A model generated the notes under the pieces. The model saw only the letters and a program-made list of their open reading frames with translations, had not been told where the DNA came from and searched no databases. 64,000 bases of DNA. Origin: an uncultured Lachnospiraceae bacterium. GTDB lineage: Bacteria; Bacillota; Clostridia; Lachnospirales; Lachnospiraceae. Below, in pieces: positions 54,073 to 62,083 of this stretch. Position numbers and translations under genes: made by a program. Within the stretch, counting starts at the first letter, position 1. Every line of letters starts with the position of its first letter. Location: NCBI GenBank assembly GCA_910578645.1, contig CAJTQI010000001.1, forward strand, positions 946,397-1,010,396, written 5' to 3'.

Positions 54073-55227
54073 ATGGATAATAGAAATCCTGTAAGAAGGG
54101 GAAAACAAAGCAGCAGCGTATTGCTTCTCACTATCCTAATCGGCTTCTGTATTCTGGCGATTATTGAGATACTATACGGGCAGGCACAGATTAGGATGGA
54201 AAAAGAGAGACTGGCGCTGGAAGAGGAGAATCACCAGACGGTGCAGGAGCTGAAGGCAGAGTGGAACCAGCTAAAAAGCGGACCCAGTGTGGGGACGGAA
54301 TCTGCCGAGGAGGCAGGGGAAGAGCAGCAAAGTAATCCTGTGGAGCCGGAGAAGACGCTGACTAACACGGAGAATGCCGATGGAGCCGCAAATGCGGCTA
54401 ACCCGGTTACGGTGTCAGACAATTCTGAGTCCGGGGATGGAGAAGGGCAGGCGGCGCAGGACGAGAAACAATATGATATGCAGATTGTTTTTATGGGAGA
54501 CAGTATCATTGACAGTGACCGTGAGGAAGGCGGTGTGGCGGCTTTAATTTCGGATGCCTGCAACGCTAAGGTATACAATATGGCCATGGGAGGCACGACC
54601 GCGGCGCTTCTGCCGGGGGAAGTGGCTGATTTCAGCAAATGGGAGTCCAGAGGGCTTCTTGGCGTGGTCAATGCCATCCTGGGCAATATCAGCCCCGATA
54701 TTTTTGAGGGATACCGGGCAGGAGAGATTCTGAAAGAATGCGACTTCGATAAGACGGATTATTTTGTGATTGAGTACGGTATCAATGATTTTTTGAGCGG
54801 CAAGATTGCCCAGAGCAGGTACCTGGCCAACGGCGAGACGATAGGGGTAGATTCCGAACACACGTATTCCGGCGCGTTGGAGACGGCGGTGCATCTTTTG
54901 AGGGAGCGGTTCCCGGATGCCAAGATTTTGTTGATTGCACCTCATTATTGCCAGATTTTCAGCGGCGATACCTTTTTAGGAGATTCCTACAGCCTCAACT
55001 ACGGTTACGGCACAATGGTGGATTTCGCCAGGGGTGCAGGGTATGTGGCCGACCAGCACAAAGGGGATAACGTTATCTTCTTCAATGCGATGGAAGAGAG
55101 CGGCATCGACGCGTACACTGCCGACAAATGTTTGGAGGATGGCGTACACTTGACGGCGGAAGGCAGAAAGACCTATGTGGAGTATGCGATTCGCTTGATT
55201 AAGGCTGATTTTTATCCTGAGGAGTAG
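54073..55227 (+). CDS. SGNH/GDSL hydrolase, membrane-anchored
   Basis: The protein has 384 residues from ATG 54073, which has GGGGAGGAAATC upstream. Residues 15-35 are a signal anchor (SVLLLTILIGFCILAIIEI). A coiled and low-complexity acidic linker (about 45-135) sets the enzyme away from the membrane. QIVFMGDSIIDSD (about 138-150) is block I with the serine, MAMGGTTAALL block II, EYGINDFLSG block III with Asn, and DGVHLTAEG (about 360-368) the final Asp-x-x-His. It is an outer-face esterase or O-acyltransferase of surface glycans, and may partner the second MBOAT. A strong terminator follows. Confidence 0.87.
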   Translation: MDNRNPVRRGKQSSSVLLLTILIGFCILAIIEILYGQAQIRMEKERLALEEENHQTVQELKAEWNQLKSGPSVGTESAEEAGEEQQSNPVEPEKTLTNTENADGAANAANPVTVSDNSESGDGEGQAAQDEKQYDMQIVFMGDSIIDSDREEGGVAALISDACNAKVYNMAMGGTTAALLPGEVADFSKWESRGLLGVVNAILGNISPDIFEGYRAGEILKECDFDKTDYFVIEYGINDFLSGKIAQSRYLANGETIGVDSEHTYSGALETAVHLLRERFPDAKILLIAPHYCQIFSGDTFLGDSYSLNYGYGTMVDFARGAGYVADQHKGDNVIFFNAMEESGIDAYTADKCLEDGVHLTAEGRKTYVEYAIRLIKADFYPEE

Positions 55228-55260
55228 ACTGATAAACAAGCTTGATAGTGGATTCTTGTC

Positions 55261-55297
55261 CGGAAGGGCTTACCGGTTTCGGTAAGCCCTTCTTGTA
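55261..55297 (+). terminator. Rho-independent terminator after the SGNH gene
   Basis: AAGGGCTTACCG pairs perfectly with CGGTAAGCCCTT around a GTTT loop, followed by CTTGTATAG. It separates the SGNH gene from the FkbH/ACP unit. Confidence 0.75.
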
Positions 55298-55329
55298 TAG
55301 AGGCTGTCCTGCCCTTTTAAGAGCGTCGA

Positions 55330-55359
55330 TTGGCGTAAATGGGAAGAATATGTTATGAT
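55330..55359 (+). promoter_or_regulatory. Promoter of the FkbH-like gene
   Basis: TTGGCG (55330-55335), 18 bases, TATGAT (55354-55359), 30 bases upstream of the start codon at 55389 and after a terminator. Confidence 0.5.
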
Positions 55360-55388
55360 AGCAATATCAAAGCGGACGGAGGACTTCG

Positions 55389-57227
55389 ATGAGAGAGTTA
55401 GAATATCCTTTTGACAGTGAATATATCCTGAAGAAATCTAAGAAAATCAGGCGGCAGCTTTTAGAAAACGGGACGGTTTTCCTGCCGAAGAAGATTGCGG
55501 TGCTAGGCGGCAGCACCACTCACGATATCGTGAGGATTCTGGAACTGTTTCTTTTGCATCATGGGATACGGCCGGAATTTTATGAGTCGGAATACGCCCA
55601 GTATTGGCAGGACGTAATGTTTGACAATCCCGAGCTTGTGGAATTTGCCCCGGATTTGATTTATATCCATACGTCGAACCGCAATATTGCGCGCTACCCC
55701 GGGATGGCGGAGGACGGGGCGCAGATTGACGCTATGCTGGAGGAGCAGTATATGCATTTCCAGGCCATGTGGGACAAGATTGCGGACAAATACCATTGTC
55801 CTGTGATACAGAATAATTTTGAATACCCTTTTTACAGGGTTCTTGGGAACCAGGAAGCCGTACTTAGGCAGGGCAGAATCAGTTTCTTAAACAGCCTCAA
55901 TGAGAAATTCTATGCGTATGCCAGGGAACATGAGGGATTTTATATCAACGATATCAACTATATGTCGGCGGCCTATGGATTGGATAAATGGGCGGAGCCG
56001 TTCTACTGGCATATGTATAAATACGCCATGTGTATGCAGGCGATTCCGGAGTTTGCACATAATCTGGCCAATATCATCAAGGCGGTCTTTGGCAGGAATA
56101 AGAAGTCTCTTGTACTTGACTTGGACAATACCCTCTGGGGCGGTATTGTGGGCGACGATGGAGTGGAAAATTTAGAGATTGGGCAGGAGACTTCCCTGGG
56201 GCAGGTTTATGCGGAGTTCCAAAGCTATATCAAGGCGCAGAAGGACATTGGCGTGATGTTAAATGTGGATTCCAAGAATGAGCATGACAATGCCATCGCA
56301 GGATTAGGTCATCCTGACGGTATCCTAAAGCCGGAGGATTTTATACTGATTAAGGCGAACTGGGAGCCGAAGAGCCGGAATATCGCAGATATTGCGGCGC
56401 AGATGAATATTTTGCCAGACAGCCTTGTATTTGTGGATGACAACCCGGCGGAACGGGAAATCGTAAGCGCTCAGGTGCCCGGGGTGGCAGTTCCGGCCAT
56501 AGGCACGCCGGAACAGTACATCCGTGTTCTTGACCATTCGGGCTTCTTTGAAGTGACAAGCTTGTCAGAAGATGACAGGAAGCGCAACGAGATGTATCAG
56601 GCCAATATGGAGCGGAAGAGACAACAGCAAAGCTTTGGTGATTACAGAGAGTATCTGCTTTCCCTGGAGATGAAGGGGACAGTCAGGCCCTTCGAGCCAA
56701 TCTATATGGCGCGGATTGCCCAGCTTACCAACAAGAGCAACCAGTTTAACCTGACCACCAGACGCTATACCCAAGGCGACATAGAAAGGTTTGCCCAGGA
56801 TGGGAACTATATGACGCGCTACGGGAAATTGGAGGACAAGTTTGGTGACAATGGTGTCGTTTCTATCGTAATCGGAAAAAGAGGCAGTATGGAGGATGTG
56901 GCCTTTTATCAGGACAAGGAAGAGGTGACGGTAACAGGAGAGGGTGGCGATGTCCTTCACCTGGAACTGTGGCTTATGAGCTGCCGGGTCTTGAAAAGAG
57001 AGATGGAGTCCGCCATGATGGACAGCGTGGTGGAGGCATGTAAGGCATGTGGAATCAAGACGATTATGGGATATTATTATCCTACCGCGAAGAATGGGAT
57101 GGTCAGGGATTTCTATGCCGGGATGGGATTTACGAAGGTTGCCCAATCCCAGGAGGGAAATACCGTGTGGCGGTTTGAGATTCCGGAAACATACAGTAAG
57201 AAGAATACGGTGATTGAGATTTTATAG
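55389..57227 (+). CDS. FkbH-like HAD-IIIC protein with C-terminal acetyltransferase-like domain
   Basis: The protein has 612 residues, with GGAGGACTTCG before ATG 55389. Residues 30-230 are an SGNH-like N-terminal domain (KIAVLGGSTTHDIVRILE). Residues 240-370 are the HAD phosphatase: LVLDLDNTLWGGIVGDDG with nucleophile D244 and D246, KANWEPKSRNI, and FVDDNPAERE (348-357). Residues 420-605 look like a GNAT domain. FkbH proteins load a glyceryl group from 1,3-bisphosphoglycerate onto an ACP. Where the family usually reads C-S-K-N this one reads VDSKN, with Asp294 replacing the cysteine. An ACP gene follows. Domain call is sure; glyceryl chemistry is doubtful because of the missing Cys. Confidence 0.82.
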   Translation: MRELEYPFDSEYILKKSKKIRRQLLENGTVFLPKKIAVLGGSTTHDIVRILELFLLHHGIRPEFYESEYAQYWQDVMFDNPELVEFAPDLIYIHTSNRNIARYPGMAEDGAQIDAMLEEQYMHFQAMWDKIADKYHCPVIQNNFEYPFYRVLGNQEAVLRQGRISFLNSLNEKFYAYAREHEGFYINDINYMSAAYGLDKWAEPFYWHMYKYAMCMQAIPEFAHNLANIIKAVFGRNKKSLVLDLDNTLWGGIVGDDGVENLEIGQETSLGQVYAEFQSYIKAQKDIGVMLNVDSKNEHDNAIAGLGHPDGILKPEDFILIKANWEPKSRNIADIAAQMNILPDSLVFVDDNPAEREIVSAQVPGVAVPAIGTPEQYIRVLDHSGFFEVTSLSEDDRKRNEMYQANMERKRQQQSFGDYREYLLSLEMKGTVRPFEPIYMARIAQLTNKSNQFNLTTRRYTQGDIERFAQDGNYMTRYGKLEDKFGDNGVVSIVIGKRGSMEDVAFYQDKEEVTVTGEGGDVLHLELWLMSCRVLKREMESAMMDSVVEACKACGIKTIMGYYYPTAKNGMVRDFYAGMGFTKVAQSQEGNTVWRFEIPETYSKKNTVIEIL

Positions 57228-57235
57228 GGCATAGG

Positions 57236-57264
57236 TTGCCAAATTGTGTAAAAACTATTATAGT
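57236..57264 (+). promoter_or_regulatory. Promoter of the acyl-carrier-protein gene
   Basis: TTGCCA (57236-57241), 17 bases, TATAGT (57259-57264). It lies just after the FkbH-like stop and 73 bases before the ACP start, so the ACP can be made independently. Confidence 0.5.
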
Positions 57265-57336
57265 GATTGTATGTGTTCTTGTATCATGAGGGCGGATGGC
57301 GAGAATTAAGAATGAAAAGAGAATGGAGACATGCAT

Positions 57337-57579
57337 ATGGGAAGAGAGGAAGTATTTGCGAGATTAAATGAAGTGTTCCGGGATGTGTTCGACGATGACA
57401 GCATCGTTGTGACGGACACCACCACGGCTGACGATATTGAGGAGTGGGATTCACTGGAACATATTAACCTGATTGCGGCGGTGGAGCAGGAATTTGGCAT
57501 GAAATTTAACATGGGACAGGTTGTTTCCATGAAAAACGTAGGGGAGATGGCGGATATCATACTTTCCCAGGTTGGTTAG
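57337..57579 (+). CDS. Acyl carrier protein
   Basis: The protein has 80 residues. ATG 57337 is chosen because GGAG lies 8 bases before it; an ATG two codons upstream is too close to that site. EEWDSLEHINLIAAVEQEFG (35-54) has Ser39 in the D-S-L motif, where 4'-phosphopantetheine is attached. The rest is an acidic helical bundle of normal length. It stands next to an FkbH-like gene and within reach of two MBOAT genes, not near fatty-acid genes. It is therefore probably a dedicated carrier, like DltC, for a surface-acylation donor. Confidence 0.92.
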   Translation: MGREEVFARLNEVFRDVFDDDSIVVTDTTTADDIEEWDSLEHINLIAAVEQEFGMKFNMGQVVSMKNVGEMADIILSQVG

Positions 57580-57622
57580 GGTGAAAACTGCGTGAAGCGC
57601 AGATTACAGGTGAGAGAAGAGT

Positions 57623-59164
57623 ATGGCGACCAGATTGATAGACGCGGTACACAATTTTTATGGCCGCTTGGAGAAAATCGGAAGAAAGAAGGAGGCCCTT
57701 CTTGTGTGGGGCTTTTTTGCGGTGCTCGTATTTGGCGTGGTGCTTGGCATGGGCACGCTTACCTCGGGATTTCATCTGGTAGATGACTGGGAATTTGCTA
57801 AGTATGTGGATTGGATGACGCTTGAGAACAGGAGCCTGTGGAGTTGCCTGAAGGAAGCGGTGGGATACGACCTGACGATGCGCTTTAGGCCGCTTTATTA
57901 TATCAACCGGGTGCTTATGGCGTATGTGTTCGGTATTAATCTGACAGCAATGTCATTTATTAAGGCGGTGGAGATTGTGATGGCCCTTGTGCTCCTCTAT
58001 TACTGTGCCAGGCAGATGAAATGTAATATGGCATATGCGGCCATGTTTTCCCTGACGGTGATGGTGGGATACCAGTCGGCGGTGTGGTGGAAATTGGGAC
58101 CCCAGGAGTCCTATGATATGATGATGTTTGCCCTGGGATTCTGGCTGCTTTTAAAGTGGCTGCGGGGAGGCTCAAAAGGATATGCGATTGGCAGCATGGG
58201 GGCATTTTTCCTGATGTCAGTCTATAAGGAGCCTTACATACTGCTTCTGCCTTTTGTGGGACTGTATGTGCTGTATGAGGAGATGAAAGGCAGGCAGGTG
58301 ACGGTAAGAAATCTGTGGGAAGCGCTCAAACGGAGGCTGCCTTATCTGCTTTTTCTGGGTGTGATTTTCGTGGCGGAGATGATTCTGATTGTCTTTGTTA
58401 TCGGCACCAACAATTATTCCTATGTGGGGCTTGACGAGAGCGTGACGTTAGAACAGTATATCCAGGTGTGGAGCGAGGCAGCTCATGCAGATTTAAAATG
58501 GTATGTGCGGTTCGGAATCTTGCTGTTCCTGATTTTACTGACTTATTGGGAGCAGAGCAAGAAACTTGTCTGGGAGGTTCTGCTTGCGGCGGCGGTTATT
58601 TTGCCTCAGTGCGTTTCCTACAGCAAGACTTCTATAGCGGAGCGGTATATTTTGCCCTGTGTGCTTGGATTTGCCTTTTTCTTTGTGGTGGTGGGGTGTA
58701 ATTTCCGTCCCCTAAGCGGCAAACGCCGAATCGCCTATATGCTGTGTCTGCTCTTGATGTTGGCGGCTCATGGCAGGGTGGTGCTCAGGGAGGCGGCCTA
58801 TTTTACTTACAGAGGCGAGAGCATTAAGACGATGATGGAGTCCACCCTTGAACTTGTCCGGGGGACGGAGCGCAAAGTACTGTCTTGTTTTGCGCCGAAT
58901 CTGGAAGGAAACCGGACGATGTATTACTGGTTCAGGCTCCAGGGTTATGACGAAGTGTTTTATTGGGAAGAAGAGGAAAATAAAATTAACCGCTCATTCG
59001 GCCCCAGAGAGGACGAACAGGCGGCATTTGAAGAGATAGATGTGGTTGTAATGTACAATCAGGACGACAGGCATTGGTGTTATGAACCGAGCCTGGATTT
59101 GACGGGGTTTACGGAGCGCAAGTGCGGCACAATCACCATGTATGTCAGGGATGGGATTGAATAG
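57623..59164 (+). CDS. GT-C-like multispanning membrane protein with VDDW loop
   Basis: The protein has 513 residues from ATG 57623. Helix 1 (about 28-48) leads to the outer loop GFHLVDDWEFAKYVDWMTLE (49-68), with an acidic pair where GT-C enzymes have their catalytic Asp. MRFRPLYYINRVLMAYV (about 86-102) resembles the conserved loop that follows. About ten helices in total, then an outer domain of about 120 residues (SCFAPNLEGN, VVVMYNQDDRHW). It probably transfers a sugar from a lipid carrier on the outer face. It lies 43 bases after the ACP gene and may share its transcript. Confidence 0.6.
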   Translation: MATRLIDAVHNFYGRLEKIGRKKEALLVWGFFAVLVFGVVLGMGTLTSGFHLVDDWEFAKYVDWMTLENRSLWSCLKEAVGYDLTMRFRPLYYINRVLMAYVFGINLTAMSFIKAVEIVMALVLLYYCARQMKCNMAYAAMFSLTVMVGYQSAVWWKLGPQESYDMMMFALGFWLLLKWLRGGSKGYAIGSMGAFFLMSVYKEPYILLLPFVGLYVLYEEMKGRQVTVRNLWEALKRRLPYLLFLGVIFVAEMILIVFVIGTNNYSYVGLDESVTLEQYIQVWSEAAHADLKWYVRFGILLFLILLTYWEQSKKLVWEVLLAAAVILPQCVSYSKTSIAERYILPCVLGFAFFFVVVGCNFRPLSGKRRIAYMLCLLLMLAAHGRVVLREAAYFTYRGESIKTMMESTLELVRGTERKVLSCFAPNLEGNRTMYYWFRLQGYDEVFYWEEEENKINRSFGPREDEQAAFEEIDVVVMYNQDDRHWCYEPSLDLTGFTERKCGTITMYVRDGIE

Positions 59165-59228
59165 CCGTGCCGTCTTTGCGAGAGTCATCGGATTTGAGAG
59201 GCGGTATGGGGTGCTATGTCCTTTCTGC

Positions 59229-59642
59229 TTAGGAAGAGGCTTGGGCGGGTGCGAGAAGCTCCACCATGCCGATAGCGGAACTTGTGAGGAAGACCACCTT
59301 CCGTCCGTCTAAAGCGGGCGCCGGGGTAGGCGTGTCGATGGCGGTAAAGCCGTTTGACGTCAAATCTGCAAACGCTGTCTCAAGGTTGTCCGTTTCGTAA
59401 CAGATGTGGTAGGGGCTGTTTTTGTACTTTTTCAGTAGCCCGGACACAACGGAATCATCGGAAACAGGGGAGATGAGCTCTATCAGGTAACCGTCCTTTT
59501 CCACAAAACAGATATTGACTTTGCGTATATCGTCGTACACGGTGTCCTGCCTGATGAGATAACCGAGAGATTCAAAAGTATTCTTCGCTTTCTCTATTTT
59601 TTTGACTAAATAGCCGATATGGTGTATTTTTAAAGTTGTCAT
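59229..59642 (-). CDS. VOC-family protein (glyoxalase / methylmalonyl-CoA-epimerase-like)
   Basis: The protein has 137 residues from ATG 59642, which has GAGGAG upstream; an ATG 12 codons further up has no site. The first module begins LKIHHIGYLVKKIEKAKNTF, with a metal-binding His, and DGYLIELISPV (about 50-60), with Glu. The second has YHICYETDNLETAFADLTSN and ends IGMVELLAP (about 123-131), with Glu. These are the four metal positions of vicinal-oxygen-chelate enzymes. Such N-terminal HHIGY patterns also occur in epimerases and in enzymes of acyl-carrier metabolism. Substrate unknown. It is the only minus-strand gene in this part of the locus. Confidence 0.82.
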   Translation of the reverse strand: MTTLKIHHIGYLVKKIEKAKNTFESLGYLIRQDTVYDDIRKVNICFVEKDGYLIELISPVSDDSVVSGLLKKYKNSPYHICYETDNLETAFADLTSNGFTAIDTPTPAPALDGRKVVFLTSSAIGMVELLAPAQASS

Positions 59643-59815
59643 AGGGTTCTCCTCGTCTGTTATGGTGTAGTCAAACATATCATACCATAGTGAAGTGCTG
59701 TTTGGGACAAAATGTTGTGCTTTCCGGTTTATTTTTAGCCTTTTGCGGGAAAATGTTCTGGTATGGAGGACTCGGATAAGAGTGGCGTGTTTCGGAGAAA
59801 GGGTACGGCAGATAA

Positions 59816-60259
59816 GTGAAAGAGTTATATGAACGTTACAAAGATTTTATTATGGAAGTGATTCATTTCGGTATGGTGGGTGTGATTAACACACTGATGG
59901 GGTGGGTTATCATGGCTGTTTTATACAACCTAATCCACATGAATTACTGGCTGTCCAGCGGGATATCTTATTTGATTGGAAGCGTGTTTTCTTACCATGC
60001 CAACGGCAAGCTTACTTTTAAGGTGGAAAATAAGGACAAGGGACTGCCGTGGCGTTTTGCGGTCAATATCATCCTGTGCTATCTGATGGCTTTCGGGATA
60101 GCCAAACCGCTTGTCAGGCAGGTTTTGTCGGCTAAGCCGCAAGTGATTGTGGATAATATTGCCATGGTTCTTGGCATGTGTATCTTTATCGTGATGAATT
60201 TCTTCGGACAGAAGATATTTGTCTTCCGTAAGACAGGGCATAAGCAGGTATCGGAGTAA
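59816..60259 (+). CDS. GtrA-family membrane protein
   Basis: The protein has 147 residues from GTG 59816. Four helices are evident. The first follows HFGMVGVINTLMGWVIMAVL (about 17-36), the GtrA signature. The second has ISYLIGSVFSYHANGKLTF (about 49-67). Helices 3 and 4 lie at about 80-95 and 107-130, and the basic tail is FRKTGHKQ. GtrA proteins are thought to flip polyprenyl-phosphate sugars made by GtrB. GtrB-like genes are at 42860 and 50919 in this window. The stop overlaps the next start by one base (TAATG). Confidence 0.9.
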   Translation: MKELYERYKDFIMEVIHFGMVGVINTLMGWVIMAVLYNLIHMNYWLSSGISYLIGSVFSYHANGKLTFKVENKDKGLPWRFAVNIILCYLMAFGIAKPLVRQVLSAKPQVIVDNIAMVLGMCIFIVMNFFGQKIFVFRKTGHKQVSE

Positions 60260-62019
60260 TGGGACGACTGACTGAAAAAAAATGGTTTATATGGCTGAGC
60301 GCCTACTGGTTCTTATTTCCGGTCGTAGGTTTTCTTATTCTTGCGGCGGGGGTGTTTTTCGGCTATGGGGAGCGCTGTTATATTGCTGTTCATGACAACA
60401 TGGATTTGTTTTTGGCCCAGTTCCAGATGTTAAAGAACACGGACAGTTTCTTTAAACACGGTGTGGATGTGCCTTTTCTTGGCGGTGTCAGCAGAGATTA
60501 TCTTCCCTCTGAATTATCACTTTACAGTATGCTATATATGATTTTACCGACTTACACGGCGTATGCGGTGGGGATTCTTCTAAAGATACTGATTGGTATG
60601 TTTTCTTTCAGGCAGCTTGCAAAGGAACTGTATCCTGAACGGTATATGAAATACCGACCGCTTGTATATATGACAGGGTTTGGGTACGGTATGCTCTGGG
60701 TTTTCCCGGCTTTTGGTTTTGCCTTCGCATCGATTCCGCTGTGCGTCTGGCTGTTGGTGAAAGTTTACACAAAGCAGGGGAAAGGGTGGTATGTGGCGCT
60801 CTTTGTTTATCCCCTTGTGTCCTATTTTTCTTATCATGGCATTTTTATACTGGGATATCTGGTCATTGCCATTATTTGGCTGTCTGTCAGGGACAAGAAG
60901 CCTGCATGGACGCTTATGGCGGGACTTGTAGTCCTTGCATTAGGGTATGTGGTCTGTGAGTACAGGCTTTTCGGGCAGATGTTGTTTAGCGACGAAGTGA
61001 CAATCCGCTCGAGCATTGTGAACGCAAGCCTTACTTTTCCCGAGATTATAAAAGAAATTGGTGTGGTCTGGCGGGAGGGTATTTTCCATGCGGACAGCGT
61101 GCATGGAAAGGTAGTGCTTCCCGTGTGTGTGGTATATTTTCTTGTGCATAACGGCATGTATCTGTGGAAAAAGCAGGGCAGGGAAATTTTCCGTGACAGG
61201 TTCAATTTTATTATGGCGTTTATTCTGTTTAACAGTGTGATATATGGGCTGTATGATTTCGAGCCGCTTCGTTGCCTTGTGGAGACTTTGATACCGCCCC
61301 TGGAAGGGTGGCAGTTTAACAGGACGATATTCTTTAATCCTTTTCTATGGTACGCAGCCTTGTTTGTGGCGCTTATCAGGCTTTATGACGCGGGCATGTG
61401 GCAGACATGGCTTGCCAACGGGATTGTCTGTCTGGCGGTTCTTGTCATTATTCTGACGCCCAACCGTTACAACGACCTGTACCAGACATGCCGCAACAGG
61501 GCATACGAGTATTTCCACGGCACGGAGGTGGACGAGTTTAGCTATAGCCAGTTCTATGCCCGAGAACTTTTTGAAAGGGCGAAGGAAGAGGTTTCATATG
61601 AAGGAGAGTGGGCGGCGGCTTACGGGTTTCACCCGGCGGTCTTAGAATACAACGGAATCGCCACTTTAGACGGTTATCTTGGTTTTTATCCGCAACAGTA
61701 CAAAGAGGATTTCCGTAAGGTCATCGCGCCTGCCTTAGAGCGGGTGGAAGCCACCCGGATTTACTATGACGATTGGGGCGCCAGGGTATATCTGTACTCA
61801 GGGACTGATTTGAGCATTGTGAATGCCACCAAGACAGTATATGCCACAGACTATGATATATATATTGACGCACAAGCGTTTAAAGAGCTTGGCGGAAAAT
61901 ACATTTTCTCCCGCCTGGAACTTACCAATGCGAAAGAAGCAGGGCTTTCGCTTCTTGCAAACTGCCAGGCAAGGGACGGAAGCTGTGAGGTATACATTTA
62001 TGAGGTAGGAAATTCCTAG
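60259..62019 (+). CDS. DUF6044-like multispanning membrane protein, probable GT-C fold
   Basis: The protein has 586 residues and starts inside the stop of the GtrA gene, so it is translationally coupled. A first helix (about 12-35) is followed by the outer loop AVHDNMDLFLAQFQMLKNTD (about 44-63), with acidic residues placed as in GT-C enzymes. About twelve helices run to residue 405. An outer domain of about 180 residues follows, with YAREL, LDGYLGFYPQQYKEDFRKV and AFKELGGKYIFSRLEL. In Gtr systems a GtrA flippase is paired with a polytopic Gtr transferase; this gene is in exactly that position. The DUF number is from memory. Confidence 0.68.
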   Translation: MGRLTEKKWFIWLSAYWFLFPVVGFLILAAGVFFGYGERCYIAVHDNMDLFLAQFQMLKNTDSFFKHGVDVPFLGGVSRDYLPSELSLYSMLYMILPTYTAYAVGILLKILIGMFSFRQLAKELYPERYMKYRPLVYMTGFGYGMLWVFPAFGFAFASIPLCVWLLVKVYTKQGKGWYVALFVYPLVSYFSYHGIFILGYLVIAIIWLSVRDKKPAWTLMAGLVVLALGYVVCEYRLFGQMLFSDEVTIRSSIVNASLTFPEIIKEIGVVWREGIFHADSVHGKVVLPVCVVYFLVHNGMYLWKKQGREIFRDRFNFIMAFILFNSVIYGLYDFEPLRCLVETLIPPLEGWQFNRTIFFNPFLWYAALFVALIRLYDAGMWQTWLANGIVCLAVLVIILTPNRYNDLYQTCRNRAYEYFHGTEVDEFSYSQFYARELFERAKEEVSYEGEWAAAYGFHPAVLEYNGIATLDGYLGFYPQQYKEDFRKVIAPALERVEATRIYYDDWGARVYLYSGTDLSIVNATKTVYATDYDIYIDAQAFKELGGKYIFSRLELTNAKEAGLSLLANCQARDGSCEVYIYEVGNS

Positions 62020-62083
62020 GCGAATGTCGGGTTTGCGAAGTAAAATAATTTTTATTATACAACACAATAGAGGGGGACAAAAC

